Part shown: positions 28,536-35,967 of the stretch, piece by piece | Layout: every line of letters begins with the position of its first letter | How positions within the stretch are numbered: position 1 is the stretch's first letter | NCBI RefSeq assembly: GCF_028595265.1 | Contig: NZ_JAQQXP010000001.1 | Span: 1,426,001-1,490,000 of the forward strand | Length of the DNA: 64,000 nucleotides | Reading direction: 5' to 3' | Origin: Alteromonas gilva | Lineage (GTDB): Bacteria; Pseudomonadota; Gammaproteobacteria; Enterobacterales; Alteromonadaceae | The notes under the pieces: generated by a model | What the model was told of the DNA's origin: nothing | Seen by the model: only the letters and a program-made list of their open reading frames with translations | Database searches by the model: none | Program-made: the position numbers and the translations under genes

Positions 28536-28898
28536 ATGAAAAAACTCATGCTTTGTACTGCACTGGTAGCCCCGCTTTTACTGTCCGGTTGTGTGATTTC
28601 TGTTGGTGGTGATGAGCGCGAGCAGTATCAGTCAGATTGGGAGCAACGTGAGTATAATAATCGAAAGCACATTGCGCGTTTGGAACTTGATACGCATTAC
28701 GAAGATGTGACCCGTAAAATGGGCGTGGCTGATTTTAATGAGATGGTAGGCGGTGGTGATAATGTTTACCGTATTCTTTACTACCGCACTCAACGCACCG
28801 AAGATGATGGTGTGACGACCAAAGATGAGTGTACGCCACTGGTGTTCGAAAATAATCGTTTAATTGGCTGGGGTGAAGAGGCTCTGCGCAAAATATAG
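28536..28898 (+). CDS. DUF3192 family lipoprotein
   Basis: 120-residue protein with a lipoprotein signal (LLLSGC, Cys about residue 19) and a DUF3192 domain (HIARLELDTHYEDVTRKMGVADFNE, ILYYRTQRTEDDGVTTKDECTPLVFENNRLIGWGEEAL). It is a close relative of the membrane-anchored DUF3192 protein at 23.1-23.5 kb. The ATG has AAGGA seven bases upstream. Function unknown; the SmpA/BamE-like domain and envelope location suggest an envelope role, but that is inference. Confidence 0.87.
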   Translation: MKKLMLCTALVAPLLLSGCVISVGGDEREQYQSDWEQREYNNRKHIARLELDTHYEDVTRKMGVADFNEMVGGGDNVYRILYYRTQRTEDDGVTTKDECTPLVFENNRLIGWGEEALRKI

Positions 28899-28920
28899 TT
28901 ATTTAAGCACCAATTTAAAC

Positions 28921-28954
28921 ACTAAAAAGGTAGCCAGTCGGCTACCTTTTTAGT
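28921..28954. terminator. Long palindromic terminator
   Basis: A perfect 14-bp stem (28921-28934 with 28941-28954) around a six-base loop. An A run and a T run lie within the outer stem, so it can act on both strands. Confidence 0.85.
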
Positions 28955-29396
28955 GTCTGCCAGGTCCTAAGCTGCGATTGTATAATTACAACCATATACC
29001 TAGTTTCCCCTATTTTTAAAAAAAGCTCCGGTGGTCAAACATCGTATAATTCATTGTCGCAACCAGCGTTAGCTATACTGTGATTGTCTCCAGCATTGGT
29101 AGTTATTCATCGCTCTACACGCCGGTTCTTTAACTTAACGCGATGGGAAAAATCCACCCTTTAACATTTTGTTTACAACGGCGCTGTTTTTCCGCTAAAG
29201 TGGGGATTGCCAGATTAAGTAGTGATGGTGAGTGGTTAGCGTAAACCCCCTATCGAGGTATGCACGGTTGGAATTTTTGCGGCCTAAAGTAGGCCGCCTT
29301 AATACAGTAATTAATAGTAACGTGTGAGCTTGATGATAGCTGGCGTTTACGGCGCCATATGCGACTAAAATCGGTCTAATTAGTAGGAAGCAGAAA
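28955..29396. other. Intergenic region before the GNAT gene
   Basis: About 440 bases without a gene. A promoter-like pair TTTACA (29172-29177) and TAAAGT (29196-29201), 18 bases apart, would give a leader of nearly 190 bases before the acetyltransferase. The leader contains the hairpin GCGGCCT/AGGCCGC (29279-29297). A regulatory leader or small RNA cannot be excluded. Confidence 0.4.
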
Positions 29397-30035
29397 ATGG
29401 TACAAGCAGAATTACAACAAAATCTCGATAACATCAGAGCTGCCTATCTCTCTGCCGAAGATTTAAAGGTTGCGGCGTCGATTATCTATAATGCTTACCA
29501 CGACGATCCAATATTCCTGGAGATTTTTCAAAGCGAAAAAGAAGGCTATGAGTCACGTTTACGCTCTGCTATTCGGGAAGAGCTCAGCGCGTTTTGGGAA
29601 GCTGACCAACCTATTATTGGTTTGTTTGATGAAGGGCGTCTACTTGCCGTTGCCTGTTTAACCGGGCCGGATAATGCTGCTGGTGCCGGGCGCTACTGGC
29701 ATTGGCGGTTAAAGATGCTGCTTACAACCGGTTATTACGGCACACGGCAGATGCTAGAAAAAGAAGAAAAAATCCGTGCTGCCATGCCGGCACAAAAGTA
29801 TCACCTGCTGTCATTTATCGCCGTGCATCCCGATCACCAGTCTCACGGCCTGGGGCATTTACTCATGCGTGCCATCGACAGTGTGTTGCTGGAACACAGA
29901 GGCTCAGAAGGCGTTGGCGTGTTTGTAACGGTACCTAAATACGAGAGCTTTTTCTCTGATGGGTTTTATCAGAAAGTGGCCCAGGTAGAAATTACCACCA
30001 AGCAGGGTCAGGTGATGTTCAGGCCGCGCCCGTAA
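29397..30035 (+). CDS. GNAT-family N-acetyltransferase
   Basis: 212-residue acetyltransferase. The acetyl-CoA-binding core is visible as LLSFIAVHPDHQSHGLGHLLMRAIDSVL, followed by the terminal FVTVPKYESFFSDGFYQKVAQVEI. The N-terminal helical part has YHDDPIFLEIF. The substrate is not predictable; the general plan (PxF near the start, long middle helix) resembles GNATs of secondary-metabolite or resistance type. AGGAAG precedes the ATG. Confidence 0.85.
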   Translation: MVQAELQQNLDNIRAAYLSAEDLKVAASIIYNAYHDDPIFLEIFQSEKEGYESRLRSAIREELSAFWEADQPIIGLFDEGRLLAVACLTGPDNAAGAGRYWHWRLKMLLTTGYYGTRQMLEKEEKIRAAMPAQKYHLLSFIAVHPDHQSHGLGHLLMRAIDSVLLEHRGSEGVGVFVTVPKYESFFSDGFYQKVAQVEITTKQGQVMFRPRP

Positions 30036-30082
30036 GCGCCAGCCCGACAACCAGGTTTAAGTGTACCCGTCGCTCTGCAGTG

Positions 30083-30529
30083 TTAGCGAATGATTTCGAT
30101 GTTTTGTAAATGCGACTGCAGGTGATGTTCAAACTTGCTCAGTCGATGAGCAGGAAACACGAATGCCGGACATTTACCCGGTGAGATCTGGTTATAAGGG
30201 AGCGAAAAATAGCAATCATCGTCTACTACCTCTAGCGCCACTTTGTTGATTTTTACCAATGGAATTGGGGTAGTCCCTACATGCATCATTTCAGCGTCAA
30301 ACCGGACATAATCATTAGGCGTATCGACCCGGTCAGCGCTATGTTGCCGCAGTAGTTCGGGTAGCAAAAAAATATTCAGTAAGATACTCAAAAATAATAA
30401 GTTGAATGCATGTTCAGTGAGCAACACTGTCAGTGCGTAGACGCCCAGTATTGCGGCTAGCAAGCAAACTCGTTGACGCGGGGATAAAGCCGGCATTTTC
30501 GTAATATTTAAGAGTTTAGAAAAAGGCAT
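30083..30529 (-). CDS. Hypothetical membrane protein with C-terminal soluble domain
   Basis: 148-residue protein if it starts at ATG 30529 (MPFSKLLN). Two close membrane helices (VCLLAAILGVYALTVLLTEH and FNLLFLSILLNIFLLPELL) are followed by a soluble domain of about 85 residues (YVRFDAEMMHVGTTPIPLVKINKVALEVVDDDCYFSLPYNQI) that looks like a small beta-barrel, perhaps PH-like. No ribosome binding site decides between this start and others at 30589 or 30496. Function unknown. Confidence 0.6.
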   Translation of the reverse strand: MPFSKLLNITKMPALSPRQRVCLLAAILGVYALTVLLTEHAFNLLFLSILLNIFLLPELLRQHSADRVDTPNDYVRFDAEMMHVGTTPIPLVKINKVALEVVDDDCYFSLPYNQISPGKCPAFVFPAHRLSKFEHHLQSHLQNIEIIR

Positions 30530-30887
30530 AGTCGTGATTGCAGATACGTTGTATGGCGTTATTAAATAATAAAACGTGTATTTGAGCAACTGTCAGAGAG
30601 TACACGAACGTATTTTTCGTTTAGCCGGGATGAGGTGTACCTACCTGATTATTAAGCACATAAAGACACTCAAAGGCACTGCTATTTTTGCCATTCGCAG
30701 GCTCATATTGATTTGGTCAGAGACTTAAAACAACACTTTTGGCTACTACCGGGAGTCATCAATCTGGCGCATGACGTGAAACCGCGGTTATTTGCCGCGA
30801 CATGAAGTTGCATCAGGCTGCTTTGTGAGTAACATAAAATGCAACCACGGTGTTTTATTCTAAAGTATAAGGTAAATCTGACCTGTC

Positions 30888-30907
30888 TTGTAAGATATGT
30901 CTTACAA
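30888..30907. promoter_or_regulatory. GacA/UvrY/VarA-type upstream activating palindrome
   Basis: TTGTAAG-N6-CTTACAA, a perfect 7+7 inverted repeat. It contains exactly the consensus TGTAAG-N6-CTTACA recognised by GacA-family response regulators upstream of rsm/csr small RNA genes, and such an RNA lies downstream. Confidence 0.8.
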
Positions 30908-31062
30908 AGCTGTGCGATATCGTGGTGGTGTTATGCCAGTATAATTGATAGATTATTCATAATTTACTGATAAATATTACTTTTATTTTTATTTGTGTCG
31001 CCGGTCCCGTTTTTTTTGTTCGTAAGGCAAATTAAACCATTAGTATTAATTCTTCACCGGCG

Positions 31063-31068
31063 TATTAT
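31063..31068 (+). promoter_or_regulatory. Candidate -10 box of the first CsrB-like RNA
   Basis: TATTAT lies about seven bases before the predicted RNA start. The block GGCGTA...TTATGAATGTG...CACAAGGA is shared with the second RNA (GGCGTA...TTATAAATGTCGCAAGGA), which supports a common promoter and start. No consensus -35 box is seen, as expected for an activator-dependent promoter. Confidence 0.5.
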
Positions 31069-31073
31069 GAATG

Positions 31074-31411
31074 TGTCACAAGGAAACACGACGAGTCAGG
31101 ATGACACAGGGACGAATGAGGACGACTCAGGACGAGTAAAAGTGAGACATGATGTTTCACTAAGGAAGCAGGACAAAGCCAGGAGGCTTTCGGGACAACT
31201 TCAGGATGAAGAATGCTACAAGCAGGATGGGTAGCCAAACAGGGATTAAGGGAAAGGACCTGCTCAGGATGAGTTGCTCACACAGGATGCGGTGAGAAAA
31301 GAGGGAAAGGGGCGTATATGGATTTCAATCTGGATGATTTTAGTCGCAATGGAACGCTGAGAAGGAAGCTCAAAATTCAAAGAAAACGATGGCTCCGGCC
31401 ATCGTTTTTTT
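31074..31411 (+). ncRNA. csrB: CsrB-family regulatory RNA, copy 1
   Basis: Predicted RNA of about 340 bases that should sequester the translational regulator CsrA. It contains about 21 GGA motifs. Many lie in loops of short hairpins, for example GTC-AGGAT-GAC (31096-31104), ACTC-AGGAC-GAGT (31125-31137), AAAGCC-AGGA-GGCTTT (31175-31190), CTTC-AGGAT-GAAG (31199-31211), CTC-AGGAT-GAG (31263-31273). The RNA ends in a strong terminator and E. coli csrB is about 369 bases. It lies between syd and yqcC, where E. coli has csrB. The 5' end is estimated from the -10 box. Confidence 0.88.
31383..31411 (+). terminator. Terminator of the first CsrB-like RNA
   Basis: Stem AAAACGATGGC/GCCATCGTTTT with a TCCG loop and seven Ts. 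The flanking A run lets it also stop the convergent LLM gene. The nearby GCGCCAT/ATGGCGC palindrome (31426-31441) may help on the minus strand. Confidence 0.92.
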
Positions 31412-31496
31412 ATGCCCGATATAAAGCGCCATTCATGGCGCAGGCTGAGTTAGCGTTACAATGAAAACCCTCATTACCAACGGGAGATGCGGTTAG

Positions 31497-32495
31497 CTAA
31501 GCATAAATATGCATCGCGCCGGTTTGTTTAATGGCGGTCAGGCAAGTATCGTGGTCGTAAATCGGGAAGGACAAAATAAGTTCATCCAAATCAAATGCCT
31601 GCGCGAAGTTATTAAGATGTTGTTGCACCTGTGTGGTATCGCCTACCGCTGCATAACGAAGTGTGCTGTTAATCGTACGAATTTCCATTTCATTTAATAC
31701 CAGACGAATATCCTCAACCGGGGAGGGCAGAGGGTTGTTCGCGCCACGCCGCAAATTAGCAAACTGCTGCTGAACAGAGCTAAACAATTGCTCAGCGTGC
31801 GCACTGGTATCGCCAACGACTGCCATCACTCCGGCCGATACATAAGGCTTACTGAGTTGCTCCGACGGCCTGAAATTTGCCCTGTAAATACTGATAGCAT
31901 CCTGCAGCATATCCGGCGCAAAATGTGAGGCAAAAGAGAAGGGCAGACCCATGTGGGCGGCTAACTGCGCTGAATATAAACTGGATCCTAATAACCAAAT
32001 TGGTACTTGTGTACCTGCACCCGGTACGGCAATCACCTGTTGGTTATCGGTCGGCTCAGCAAAAAACTGTTGTAGTTCGGTAATATCCTGCGGGTAACGT
32101 TCGGCATCGGCCTGGATGTTTCGCCGTAAAGCTTTGGCAGTCGCCAGATCTGTACCTGGCGCCCGGCCTAACCCTAACTCAACACGGCCAGGATAGAGTT
32201 CTGCCAGTGTGCCGAATTGCTCAGCAATCACCAGGGGGGCGTGGTTTGGCAGCATTATTCCGCCGGCACCAATACGAATATGAGAGGTTACTGCGCCTAC
32301 TGAGGCCAATAATACCGCTGTCGCTGCGCTGGCAACAGCGCGCATGCCGTGGTGTTCAGCCAGCCAATAGCGTTTAAACCCTGCTTGTTCGGCGCAGATT
32401 GCATTTGCCTGGCTACGCAGCAGAGCATCGCGCACCGATGTGCCGCTGGCCACATGAGCAAGGTCAAGAATGGATAGCGTGATGGAATCTGTCAT
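31497..32495 (-). CDS. LLM-class flavin-dependent oxidoreductase
   Basis: 332-residue luciferase-like monooxygenase of the MsnO8/YhbW type, presumably using reduced FMN. Signature stretches are YWLAEHHGM, ASVGAVTSHIRIGAGGIMLPNHAPLVIAEQFGTL, LYPGRVELGLGRAPGTD and IWLLGSSLYSAQLAA. The substrate is unknown. GAGGT stands seven bases before the ATG. It is one of two minus-strand genes lodged between the two CsrB-like RNAs. Confidence 0.9.
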   Translation of the reverse strand: MTDSITLSILDLAHVASGTSVRDALLRSQANAICAEQAGFKRYWLAEHHGMRAVASAATAVLLASVGAVTSHIRIGAGGIMLPNHAPLVIAEQFGTLAELYPGRVELGLGRAPGTDLATAKALRRNIQADAERYPQDITELQQFFAEPTDNQQVIAVPGAGTQVPIWLLGSSLYSAQLAAHMGLPFSFASHFAPDMLQDAISIYRANFRPSEQLSKPYVSAGVMAVVGDTSAHAEQLFSSVQQQFANLRRGANNPLPSPVEDIRLVLNEMEIRTINSTLRYAAVGDTTQVQQHLNNFAQAFDLDELILSFPIYDHDTCLTAIKQTGAMHIYA

Positions 32496-32696
32496 CGTGT
32501 GTACCTCAGTTATTTAGTACTCTTTATTGGGATATCATCACCACAACCAAGGTAGTCTTCGATAGATGGTGACTAGCAGACGACGAACATCGCCCGGCGC
32601 ACTGAAGCGCATCGACTCGCACTCCGGCAGAAACGGGTTGCTACCAGGAAAGCAAATCGGTGGCGCACTGTGTAACCTGGGCTTAAAGGTCTGTCG

Positions 32697-33407
32697 CTAT
32701 TGTGCAATATTGGCGCGAAACTGAGCTATGATGGTCGTTAAGTCAATAACCGTAGGCCTGCCATAAAAACTGGTATCGATATGCAGCGAATTGCTGATCC
32801 ACCGAATTTGTTGCGTAGAGTTGTGCCCGTGTACCGAAAAGTCAACTCCGTGGTTGCTCACATGGCTGTTGCGGACAAATCTTTCCCGCTCCCATAGCAG
32901 GTTCCAGACTACGTCGCTTTGCCGATGCGGAAATTGGTTCCAGTCCCACTCTTCGGGCAGCGTATGAGAAATACCAATGGTTAAACCCTGATAGTGAAGT
33001 TTAAATGACAGGGGTTGTTGTACCAGCCATTTACACATTTTTAGCAGGTCAGGCAGTGATTCTGACTGGTGCCATGAGCCGCCGTTTTGTATCCATAAAC
33101 GCATTGCCATAATGTCTCTGCCGAGTAAGGCTTCGAGCATCATATGTTCATGGTTACCCAGTACCATATGGGCGCCAATCTGTTGCAGGTAAGTAAGCAG
33201 CTTTATACTGTCTGGCCCACGGTCGATGACATCACCAAGACTAAATAAAACATCTTGTTCAGGGTTAAAATTTACTTTGTTTAGCTCGGCTTGTAGCCGG
33301 TCGAAGTGGGCATCAAGATCGCCCACTATGAATACTCTCGTTGCGTCGTCGATTGTGATTTCTTTACACACCGGCGCTTTATTAAGCGCATTGGCTTTAA
33401 TCTTCAT
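32697..33407 (-). CDS. PP1-type metallophosphoesterase (PphA/PrpE-like) with altered first motif
   Basis: 236-residue metallophosphoesterase similar to E. coli serine/threonine phosphatases PphA/PphB. Motifs II-V are present: GDVIDRGPDS, GNHEHM, ISHT and VHGHNS. The first motif reads GDLDAHFD (Gly29-Asp30) where the family has GDxHG, so the metal-ligand His is replaced by Asp32. ATG 33407 (MKIKANALNK) fits the family; a further 76 open codons upstream look non-coding. Protein phosphatase or dinucleoside-tetraphosphatase activity are both possible. It is divergent from the second CsrB-like RNA. Confidence 0.82.
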   Translation of the reverse strand: MKIKANALNKAPVCKEITIDDATRVFIVGDLDAHFDRLQAELNKVNFNPEQDVLFSLGDVIDRGPDSIKLLTYLQQIGAHMVLGNHEHMMLEALLGRDIMAMRLWIQNGGSWHQSESLPDLLKMCKWLVQQPLSFKLHYQGLTIGISHTLPEEWDWNQFPHRQSDVVWNLLWERERFVRNSHVSNHGVDFSVHGHNSTQQIRWISNSLHIDTSFYGRPTVIDLTTIIAQFRANIAQ

Positions 33408-33835
33408 ATTCACCGTATTAGCTGATAACCGTGCTGTAGCGGTGAATGCTACTCGATCCGATGCAGCAGTAAAAGTCCGGGAGCAAATTTTATTCCGGCA
33501 CAAGGGCGTTAGCCTATCCGGTGACAAATTCGCCTGAACTTTAAGGCTCTGCCCGCACCGGCGAGCATACATTATGCACAGTCTTGTTTGCCTGGGAGCC
33601 TGTTCAACCTCTGCTGTGGGGACTTGCACAACCAATCTGGCAACGCCGTGTACGATATTTCTTACTCAGAGGTAAGATAAGACGCTTTCTGATACAGGCT
33701 AACATCTTATACTAAAGGTTAAGTGAATGATAAATAACGATTCATGTTTTTCGTACGGGTGATAAGCTTAAATTATCGGTAACTTTTAAAAAATAGCGGT
33801 AGCAACAATTTCTAATAGGCGTAACCTTATAAATG
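33408..33835. other. Divergent control region: phosphoesterase and second CsrB-like RNA
   Basis: About 430 bases without a supported gene. It contains the inverted repeat TCTTAC-N6-GTAAGA (33660-33677), whose half-sites are oriented opposite to the GacA consensus, and CTTATA/TTATAA (33826-33832), which matches the promoter region of the first RNA. No perfect TGTAAG-N6-CTTACA is present. Confidence 0.5.
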
Positions 33836-34181
33836 TCGCAAGGAGTTGCGGGATGTCAGGAAGACATCATGCTAAAGGAAACCGCAGTAGGGATAGTAGG
33901 AGCAGCTTAGGATGGGCTGGCTGGTAGGACACCAGAAAGGAAAGGGATGATAACAACCAGGATGGTTGCAAGGACAATTCCAGGATGGAACAGGCTTAAC
34001 AGGATGTAGAGCTGTAGCAGGGAATGACGGAAAGGGATACGCTCAGGATGAGTGGCCTGCTGTGAAGCAGAATAAGAGGGAATTGCGTGCAGGGTTTAAG
34101 GCATGGCCTTATATCGCACTTACGCTGAGAGGGAGTCTCAAAATTCCATGAAAAACGGTGGCAGTTGCCACCGTTTTTTTT
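33836..34181 (+). ncRNA. CsrB-family regulatory RNA, copy 2
   Basis: Second predicted CsrA-binding RNA, about 345 bases, with about 21 GGA motifs. Clear hairpins presenting them are CGCAA-GGAG-TTGCG (33837-33850), GATGTC-AGGAA-GACATC (33852-33868), CAACC-AGGAT-GGTTG (33954-33968), TTCC-AGGAT-GGAA (33978-33990), CTC-AGGAT-GAG (34042-34052) and TGAGA-GGGAG-TCTCA (34125-34139). The 3' part shares ACGCTGAGA...GGA...CTCAAAATTC with copy 1, so the two are paralogues. It would correspond to a CsrC-like second sponge. The 5' end is estimated. Confidence 0.88.
34152..34181 (+). terminator. Terminator of the second CsrB-like RNA
   Basis: Stem AAAACGGTGGC/GCCACCGTTTT with a four-base loop and eight Ts; the A-rich flank can also serve the convergent DUF3301 gene. 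Confidence 0.92.
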
Positions 34182-34207
34182 GTGCCCGAAAAGCCGCTTG
34201 TCAAGGG

Positions 34208-34522
34208 CTAATGGAAGCTGTTCATTCGGTGCGGGGGCAACTCGGTCTTCACCACGGTGCGACCATTCATCGTAATGAATCCCTGATAACAGTCGTCACC
34301 GGTAGCTGAAAACTCAAAAATAAAATCGCTTCGCCAGTCTAATTTACCGCGATACACCATGGGTTTAGTGGTTTTTCTGGCAACACTAATTAATTGCAGA
34401 TTTTGCTGTTCACAATAGTGCTTTAAATACTGACTGGCATATTCGGATATGCTTCTAATCCGCCAAAAAAATGTGCCGGCAGCAAACAAGGCAACAAGTA
34501 GAACTACATCAAATAAATTCAT
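34208..34522 (-). CDS. DUF3301 family membrane protein
   Basis: 104-residue protein: a membrane helix at the N-terminus (LFDVVLLVALFAAGTFFW) and a soluble DUF3301 domain (ASQYLKHYCEQQNLQLISVARKTTKPMVYRGKLDWRSDFIFEFSATG). Its start overlaps the stop of the DUF3549 gene by four bases, and the pair precedes yqcC-truC on the opposite strand, an arrangement seen in other gammaproteobacteria. Function unknown. Confidence 0.85.
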   Translation of the reverse strand: MNLFDVVLLVALFAAGTFFWRIRSISEYASQYLKHYCEQQNLQLISVARKTTKPMVYRGKLDWRSDFIFEFSATGDDCYQGFITMNGRTVVKTELPPHRMNSFH

Positions 34523-35574
34523 TGTGCTGAACCTGCCTGGTTAAATAACGCGGCCACTGACTGTTGCATAACGGGATTGTGCTGGTGGGCTTTGGCCAGA
34601 GTGAGCATGGTCCTGCGTAATACGGGAATTTGCACCAGATCAGAGAACAAGCCAATGAACAGGGCGTGTTGATGCGCCCCGGCCTGATCGGCTTTAGCAG
34701 CGGCTTCTAAAAATCGTTGGGCGGTAAGGGTATCGAGCTGCGCATAGTGGCGGGCCGCAATGACGCTGAGTAAATGCATGTCCGGCTGCGCAACGATATC
34801 AAAAAGTTGATTAATACACGCATTAACCGGTGCTGAAAACACCGGTGAGCTGAGCGCGCGTAATAGTTCTGATACGCGTTGGTGTTGGCTATCTTCTCTA
34901 GCATGTTCGAGGGTCTGCTGAATAAAAAAATCACGCAGCTGACTATTTAACTCAACACTTTCCAGGCTACTCAACATGGTATCGATGAACGGCTCACTGA
35001 AATGCTCATAGTGGTTAACAATGTGCTCAGCCAACGTATCGTTCATCGCGATGAGCGTATCGGCAATGGCTTGAACAGGCAGCTTTTGCCAGTCAATCAC
35101 TGCTGGGGTTTGCAAATATTGTTCTACCAAAGGGGCCGCATCGTTTTTAGGATCGCCCAAAGCCTGGCGGGTGATGGCCGAAAACTGGGCCATCTGTTGC
35201 TGCGTGGGCGTAAACGTATACGGGTTGTCAGGCAATTCGTCAGCCGCTTGATCGGCGGCTATCTGATGGCCCAACGCATCCACAATAATCTGTAAAAAAT
35301 GGTTGCGCGCTGCTTGTACCAGCATCCCTTGTTCATCAACGGGAAACTTTACAAACCAGATGTAGCGCTGCGCCTTGGGGCGGGTTTGCCAAAACACCAC
35401 CGCATACCAAACGTGCTGTTGCCTTGGACGAGGCGGGCAGACTTTACCGTTCTCAATATCGAGAAAATCTTGTGAACTAACCGGAAAAACGCCACGTCCC
35501 AGATCAAAAATGCGATAATCCGTGCCCGCATGTAAGAGAAACTCGCTCAGCGAGTGAATATTCTTTGAATTCAT
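34519..35574 (-). CDS. DUF3549 family protein
   Basis: 351-residue soluble protein of the DUF3549 family: SLSEFLLHAGTDYRIFDLGRGVFPVSSQDF, KAQRYIWFVKFPVDEQG, then a helical repeat-like C-terminal half (about 180-350) of alpha-solenoid appearance. I chose ATG 35574 (MNSKNIHSL), which fits family N-termini; 30 further open codons upstream are AT-rich with no site. No clear ribosome binding site here either. Function unknown; coupled to DUF3301. Confidence 0.82.
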   Translation of the reverse strand: MNSKNIHSLSEFLLHAGTDYRIFDLGRGVFPVSSQDFLDIENGKVCPPRPRQQHVWYAVVFWQTRPKAQRYIWFVKFPVDEQGMLVQAARNHFLQIIVDALGHQIAADQAADELPDNPYTFTPTQQQMAQFSAITRQALGDPKNDAAPLVEQYLQTPAVIDWQKLPVQAIADTLIAMNDTLAEHIVNHYEHFSEPFIDTMLSSLESVELNSQLRDFFIQQTLEHAREDSQHQRVSELLRALSSPVFSAPVNACINQLFDIVAQPDMHLLSVIAARHYAQLDTLTAQRFLEAAAKADQAGAHQHALFIGLFSDLVQIPVLRRTMLTLAKAHQHNPVMQQSVAALFNQAGSAQ

Positions 35575-35634
35575 GCTGAAATTAATAAAAACAAAATTTA
35601 CGCCTAGTGTAACAGGCATTGGAGATAGCGCGTA

Positions 35635-35967
35635 ATGATTCGTGAATCGCACGAGATACAACACGGCTTGGCGTTGGTGCTAAAGCTTAAGTCGGCAATG
35701 ACAGCGGCGGGTTTGTGGTCTGTACAGCCCCCAACGGCTGAAGCCCTGGCAAGTCAGCAGCCGTTTGCCTGCGACACCCTGAGCTTTGCGCAATGGTTGC
35801 AGTTTATATTTATACCTCGCCTGGATGCCCTGTTAAAAAGTGGTGACAGAGTTCCCCCGATGAGTGTCTTGCCGATGGCGCAGGTGAGCTGGGCAAACGC
35901 CCACCCAAACGTGCAGGCTGTGCTCGCTGAATTTGATGATTGGAGCGATACAGTGCATGACCAATGA
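35635..35967 (+). CDS. yqcC: YqcC family protein (DUF446)
   Basis: 110-residue all-helical protein matching YqcC: ACDTLSFAQWLQFIFIPRLDALLKSG is the most conserved part, followed by the short VSWANAHPNVQAVLAEFD segment. Function unknown; found beside truC. GGAGA precedes the ATG. Its 3' end overlaps truC by 11 bases, so the pair is coupled. In E. coli this gene borders csrB. Confidence 0.9.
   Translation: MIRESHEIQHGLALVLKLKSAMTAAGLWSVQPPTAEALASQQPFACDTLSFAQWLQFIFIPRLDALLKSGDRVPPMSVLPMAQVSWANAHPNVQAVLAEFDDWSDTVHDQ

Larger units (their letters stand above)
30530..31073. other. Upstream control region of the first CsrB-like RNA
   Basis: About 540 bases without a gene. It holds a perfect GacA/UvrY-like palindrome (30888-30907) about 165 bases before the predicted RNA start and an AT-rich core promoter region with TATTAT at 31063-31068. 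The spacing fits the distant upstream activating sites known for csr/rsm RNA genes. Confidence 0.6.

Noticed and set aside
30995..31234. 79-codon open frame in the first CsrB-like RNA
   Set aside because: It runs across repeated GGA hairpins and has no ribosome binding site or known domain. The RNA interpretation explains the sequence better.
33408..33635. N-terminal extension of the metallophosphoesterase by 76 codons
   Set aside because: Family members begin near the ATG at 33407; the upstream part has no domain, and a Cys/Arg-rich composition typical of non-coding frames.
33966..34151. Short open frame inside the second CsrB-like RNA
   Set aside because: Same reason; its composition simply reflects the repeated CAGGAT motifs.
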